Shown here piece after piece: positions 4,251-5,632 of a stretch of DNA of 5,632 nt. The stretch covers positions 1 to 5,632 of the forward strand of contig DATDOY010000006.1 in assembly GCA_035293045.1 (NCBI GenBank), given 5' to 3'. The stretch comes from DATDOY01 sp035293045. GTDB taxonomy: Bacteria; Actinomycetota; Acidimicrobiia; IMCC26256; JACPCJ01. The translations under genes and the position numbers were made by a program. Positions within the stretch are counted from its first letter, which is position 1. Each line of letters begins with the position of its first letter. The notes beneath the pieces were generated by a model. The model made no database searches. It was not told where the DNA came from and saw only the letters and a program-made list of their open reading frames with translations.

Positions 4251-5591
4251 ATGCCCGAAGCGCCCATCGTTCGATACGCGAAATCCGGCGACGTCCGGGT
4301 CGCGTACACCGTCTCGGGCGACGGCCCGCTGGACGTGGTTTTCATCGCGAACTGGGACACGCCGCTCGAGGCCCGGTGGGACGAGCCCATCATGGCGCGC
4401 CACCTCCACCGGCTCGAGTCGTTCGGCCGGCTCATCTCCTTCGACAAGCGCGGCGTGGGGTGTTCCGACCCGGCCCGGTTCGACGACGTCGCGACGCCCG
4501 AGGAATGGACCGACGACGTGTTCACGGTGATGGACGCCGTTGGGTCGGACTCGGCCGCGCTTGTCGCCGTCGGCGAGAGCGGCCCGATGGCCATGCTCGC
4601 CGCCGCCACGCACCCCGCACGCGTGTCGGCCCTCGTGCTCCTCAACACGTGCGCGCGCATGAAGCGGGCAGACGACTATCCGATCGGCTTTCCCTCCGAG
4701 ATCGAGGAATGGGTCCTCAAGGGCGTGCCGCACGATTGGGAGCACGGCGTCGCGTTCGAGACCGTCGCCCCGTCGCTGGCGCACGACGAGCGGATCCGGC
4801 GCTGGTGGTCCCGCAATCGGAGGCTTCAGGGCAGCCCCGCCATCGGCCGGGCGTTGAGTCGCATGGTGATCTCCATCGACGTTCGCTCGGTGCTCCCCAC
4901 GATCCAGGCGCCCACCCTCGTCCTCCATCGCCGCGACAACCGGTGGACCCGCGTCGATCACGCCCGCTATCTGAGCGACAAGATCCCCGGCGCCAAACTC
5001 GTCGAGCTTGCCGGCGCCGACGATCAGTGGTGGGCGGGCGACACCGACGCGGTGTTCGACGAGATCGAAGGGTTCCTCACCGGCGTGCGCCGCGGGGCCG
5101 AGACCGACCGCGTGCTCGCCGCCGTGTTGTTCACCGACATCGTCGACTCGACGGCGCGAGCCGCCGAGATCGGCGATCGCGCGTGGCGGAGCCTTCTCGA
5201 TCAGCACGACGCCGTGGCGAGGCTCGCCGTCGACCGCCACCGGGGTCGGCTCGTGAAGAGCACCGGCGACGGCCTGCTCGCCACCTTCGACGGGCCCGCC
5301 CGGGCCATCCGGTGCGCTTCGGCCATCGTCGACGACGCGGCCGCGCTCGGCCTCGAGGTGCGCAGCGGGATTCACGCCGGGGAGATCGAGTTGCGGGGCT
5401 CTGACATCGGGGGCATCGCCGTCCACATCGCAAGCCGCGTGGCCAGTTCCGCGAACGCCGGCGAAACCGTGGTCTCGGCGACGGTCCCGGCACTCGTGGC
5501 GGGATCGGGCATCGAGTTCGAGTCGCGCGGCGTTCAGACCCTGAAGGGGATTCCCGAAGCGCTCGAACTGTTCGTCGTCAGACGATCTTGA
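4251..5591 (+). CDS. Alpha/beta-hydrolase-like domain fused to class III adenylate cyclase
   Basis: 446-residue soluble two-domain protein, the architecture of M. tuberculosis Rv1900c. Residues about 6-278 form an alpha/beta-hydrolase fold: KSGDVRVAYTVSGDGPLDVVF (11-31), RLISFDKRGVGCSD (60-73), a degenerate nucleophile elbow VGESGPM (107-113), APTLVLHRRD (220-229) and the degenerate histidine region GADDQWWAGD (255-264). Residues about 288-446 form the cyclase domain: LFTDIVDST (293-301) with metal-binding Asp296, VKSTGDG (335-341) with ATP-selecting Lys336 and second metal Asp340, DIGGIAVHIASR (385-396) with adenine-binding Asp385, His392 at the transition-state Asn position and Arg396, then LKGIPE (431-436). 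Lys plus Asp predicts ATP to cAMP. Such domains act as homodimers sharing two active sites. The catalytic triad of the hydrolase domain seems lost, suggesting a sensor. ATG 4251 fits the family N-terminus; no strong Shine-Dalgarno precedes it. No membrane segment. Confidence 0.93.
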   Translation: MPEAPIVRYAKSGDVRVAYTVSGDGPLDVVFIANWDTPLEARWDEPIMARHLHRLESFGRLISFDKRGVGCSDPARFDDVATPEEWTDDVFTVMDAVGSDSAALVAVGESGPMAMLAAATHPARVSALVLLNTCARMKRADDYPIGFPSEIEEWVLKGVPHDWEHGVAFETVAPSLAHDERIRRWWSRNRRLQGSPAIGRALSRMVISIDVRSVLPTIQAPTLVLHRRDNRWTRVDHARYLSDKIPGAKLVELAGADDQWWAGDTDAVFDEIEGFLTGVRRGAETDRVLAAVLFTDIVDSTARAAEIGDRAWRSLLDQHDAVARLAVDRHRGRLVKSTGDGLLATFDGPARAIRCASAIVDDAAALGLEVRSGIHAGEIELRGSDIGGIAVHIASRVASSANAGETVVSATVPALVAGSGIEFESRGVQTLKGIPEALELFVVRRS

Positions 5592-5632
5592 GCTCGGGGT
5601 GGGCGATGCGGCGGGGGCCCATCTCCACGAGC
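5578..5632 (-). CDS. 3' end of an unidentified convergent gene (partial)
   Basis: On the minus strand an open frame enters from the right edge and ends in TGA at 5580-5578. The last 17 residues read LVEMGPRRIAHPELKIV. All 17 codons end in G or C, like the confirmed genes here. The last three sense codons of the cyclase gene (AGA CGA TCT), which lie in the 14-base overlap, break that gene's GC-ending pattern, as expected if the other strand is also coding. The fragment is too short to name a family. Confidence 0.5.
   Translation of the reverse strand, partial: LVEMGPRRIAHPELKIV

Noticed and set aside
3019..4530. Long plus-strand open frame (503 codons) across DUF3107 and lgt
   Set aside because: It is antisense to two recognised genes, with Arg/Asp/Glu-rich composition typical of a mirrored coding frame.
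3801..5426. Long minus-strand open frame (541 codons) opposite the cyclase gene
   Set aside because: It is antisense to a clearly recognised two-domain protein and runs into the lgt gene in another frame. Its residues are low-complexity Gly/Ala/Arg/Asp and match no family; long antisense frames are normal at this GC content.
4251..5591. Anti-phage cyclic-nucleotide system (Pycsar-like)
   Set aside because: The cyclase is a hydrolase-fused, Rv1900c-type protein and no cyclic-nucleotide-gated effector gene is visible next to it.

Overview
High-GC, densely packed window. Almost every codon ends in G or C, three of the six clear genes start with GTG, and two neighbouring pairs overlap by four bases. 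The gene content (a DUF3107 protein, a pair of ArsA/Get3-like ATPases, a divergent Lgt-family protein with a hydrophilic tail, and an alpha/beta-hydrolase/adenylate cyclase fusion of the mycobacterial Rv1900c type) points to an actinobacterium. It could be a less-studied lineage such as Acidimicrobiia, but the lineage is inference only.

Layout. The left three quarters (about 1-4191) is one run of five minus-strand genes, read from right to left: an Lgt-family prolipoprotein diacylglyceryl transferase (4191-3229), a 75-residue DUF3107 protein (3219-2992), an ArsA/Get3-like ATPase with a complete deviant Walker A (2947-1982), a second ArsA/Get3-like ATPase with Ser in place of the signature Lys (1985-756), and the first 253 residues of a DUF885 protein (759-1, cut by the window edge). 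Gaps are 9 and 44 bases, followed by two GTGA start/stop overlaps, so this looks like one operon. The 44-base gap carries a strong inverted repeat and a 12-base palindrome that runs into the first ATPase start codon.

A 59-base divergent region (4192-4250) separates the operon from a plus-strand gene (4251-5591) for a two-domain protein: an alpha/beta-hydrolase-like domain followed by a class III adenylate cyclase domain. The cyclase active site looks intact, but the hydrolase domain appears to have lost its whole Ser/Asp/His triad, which suggests a ligand sensor. Its last codons overlap the 3' end of a convergent minus-strand gene at the right edge (5632-5578).

How the genes may work together (inference): Lgt modifies lipoproteins at the membrane, Get3-like ATPases deliver or chaperone membrane proteins, and DUF885 proteins are metallopeptidase-like, so the operon has an envelope-protein theme. 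The cyclase is divergently transcribed and may share only the control region. I see no tRNA, rRNA, CRISPR array, insertion sequence or phage gene, and no gene-free stretch longer than 59 bases.
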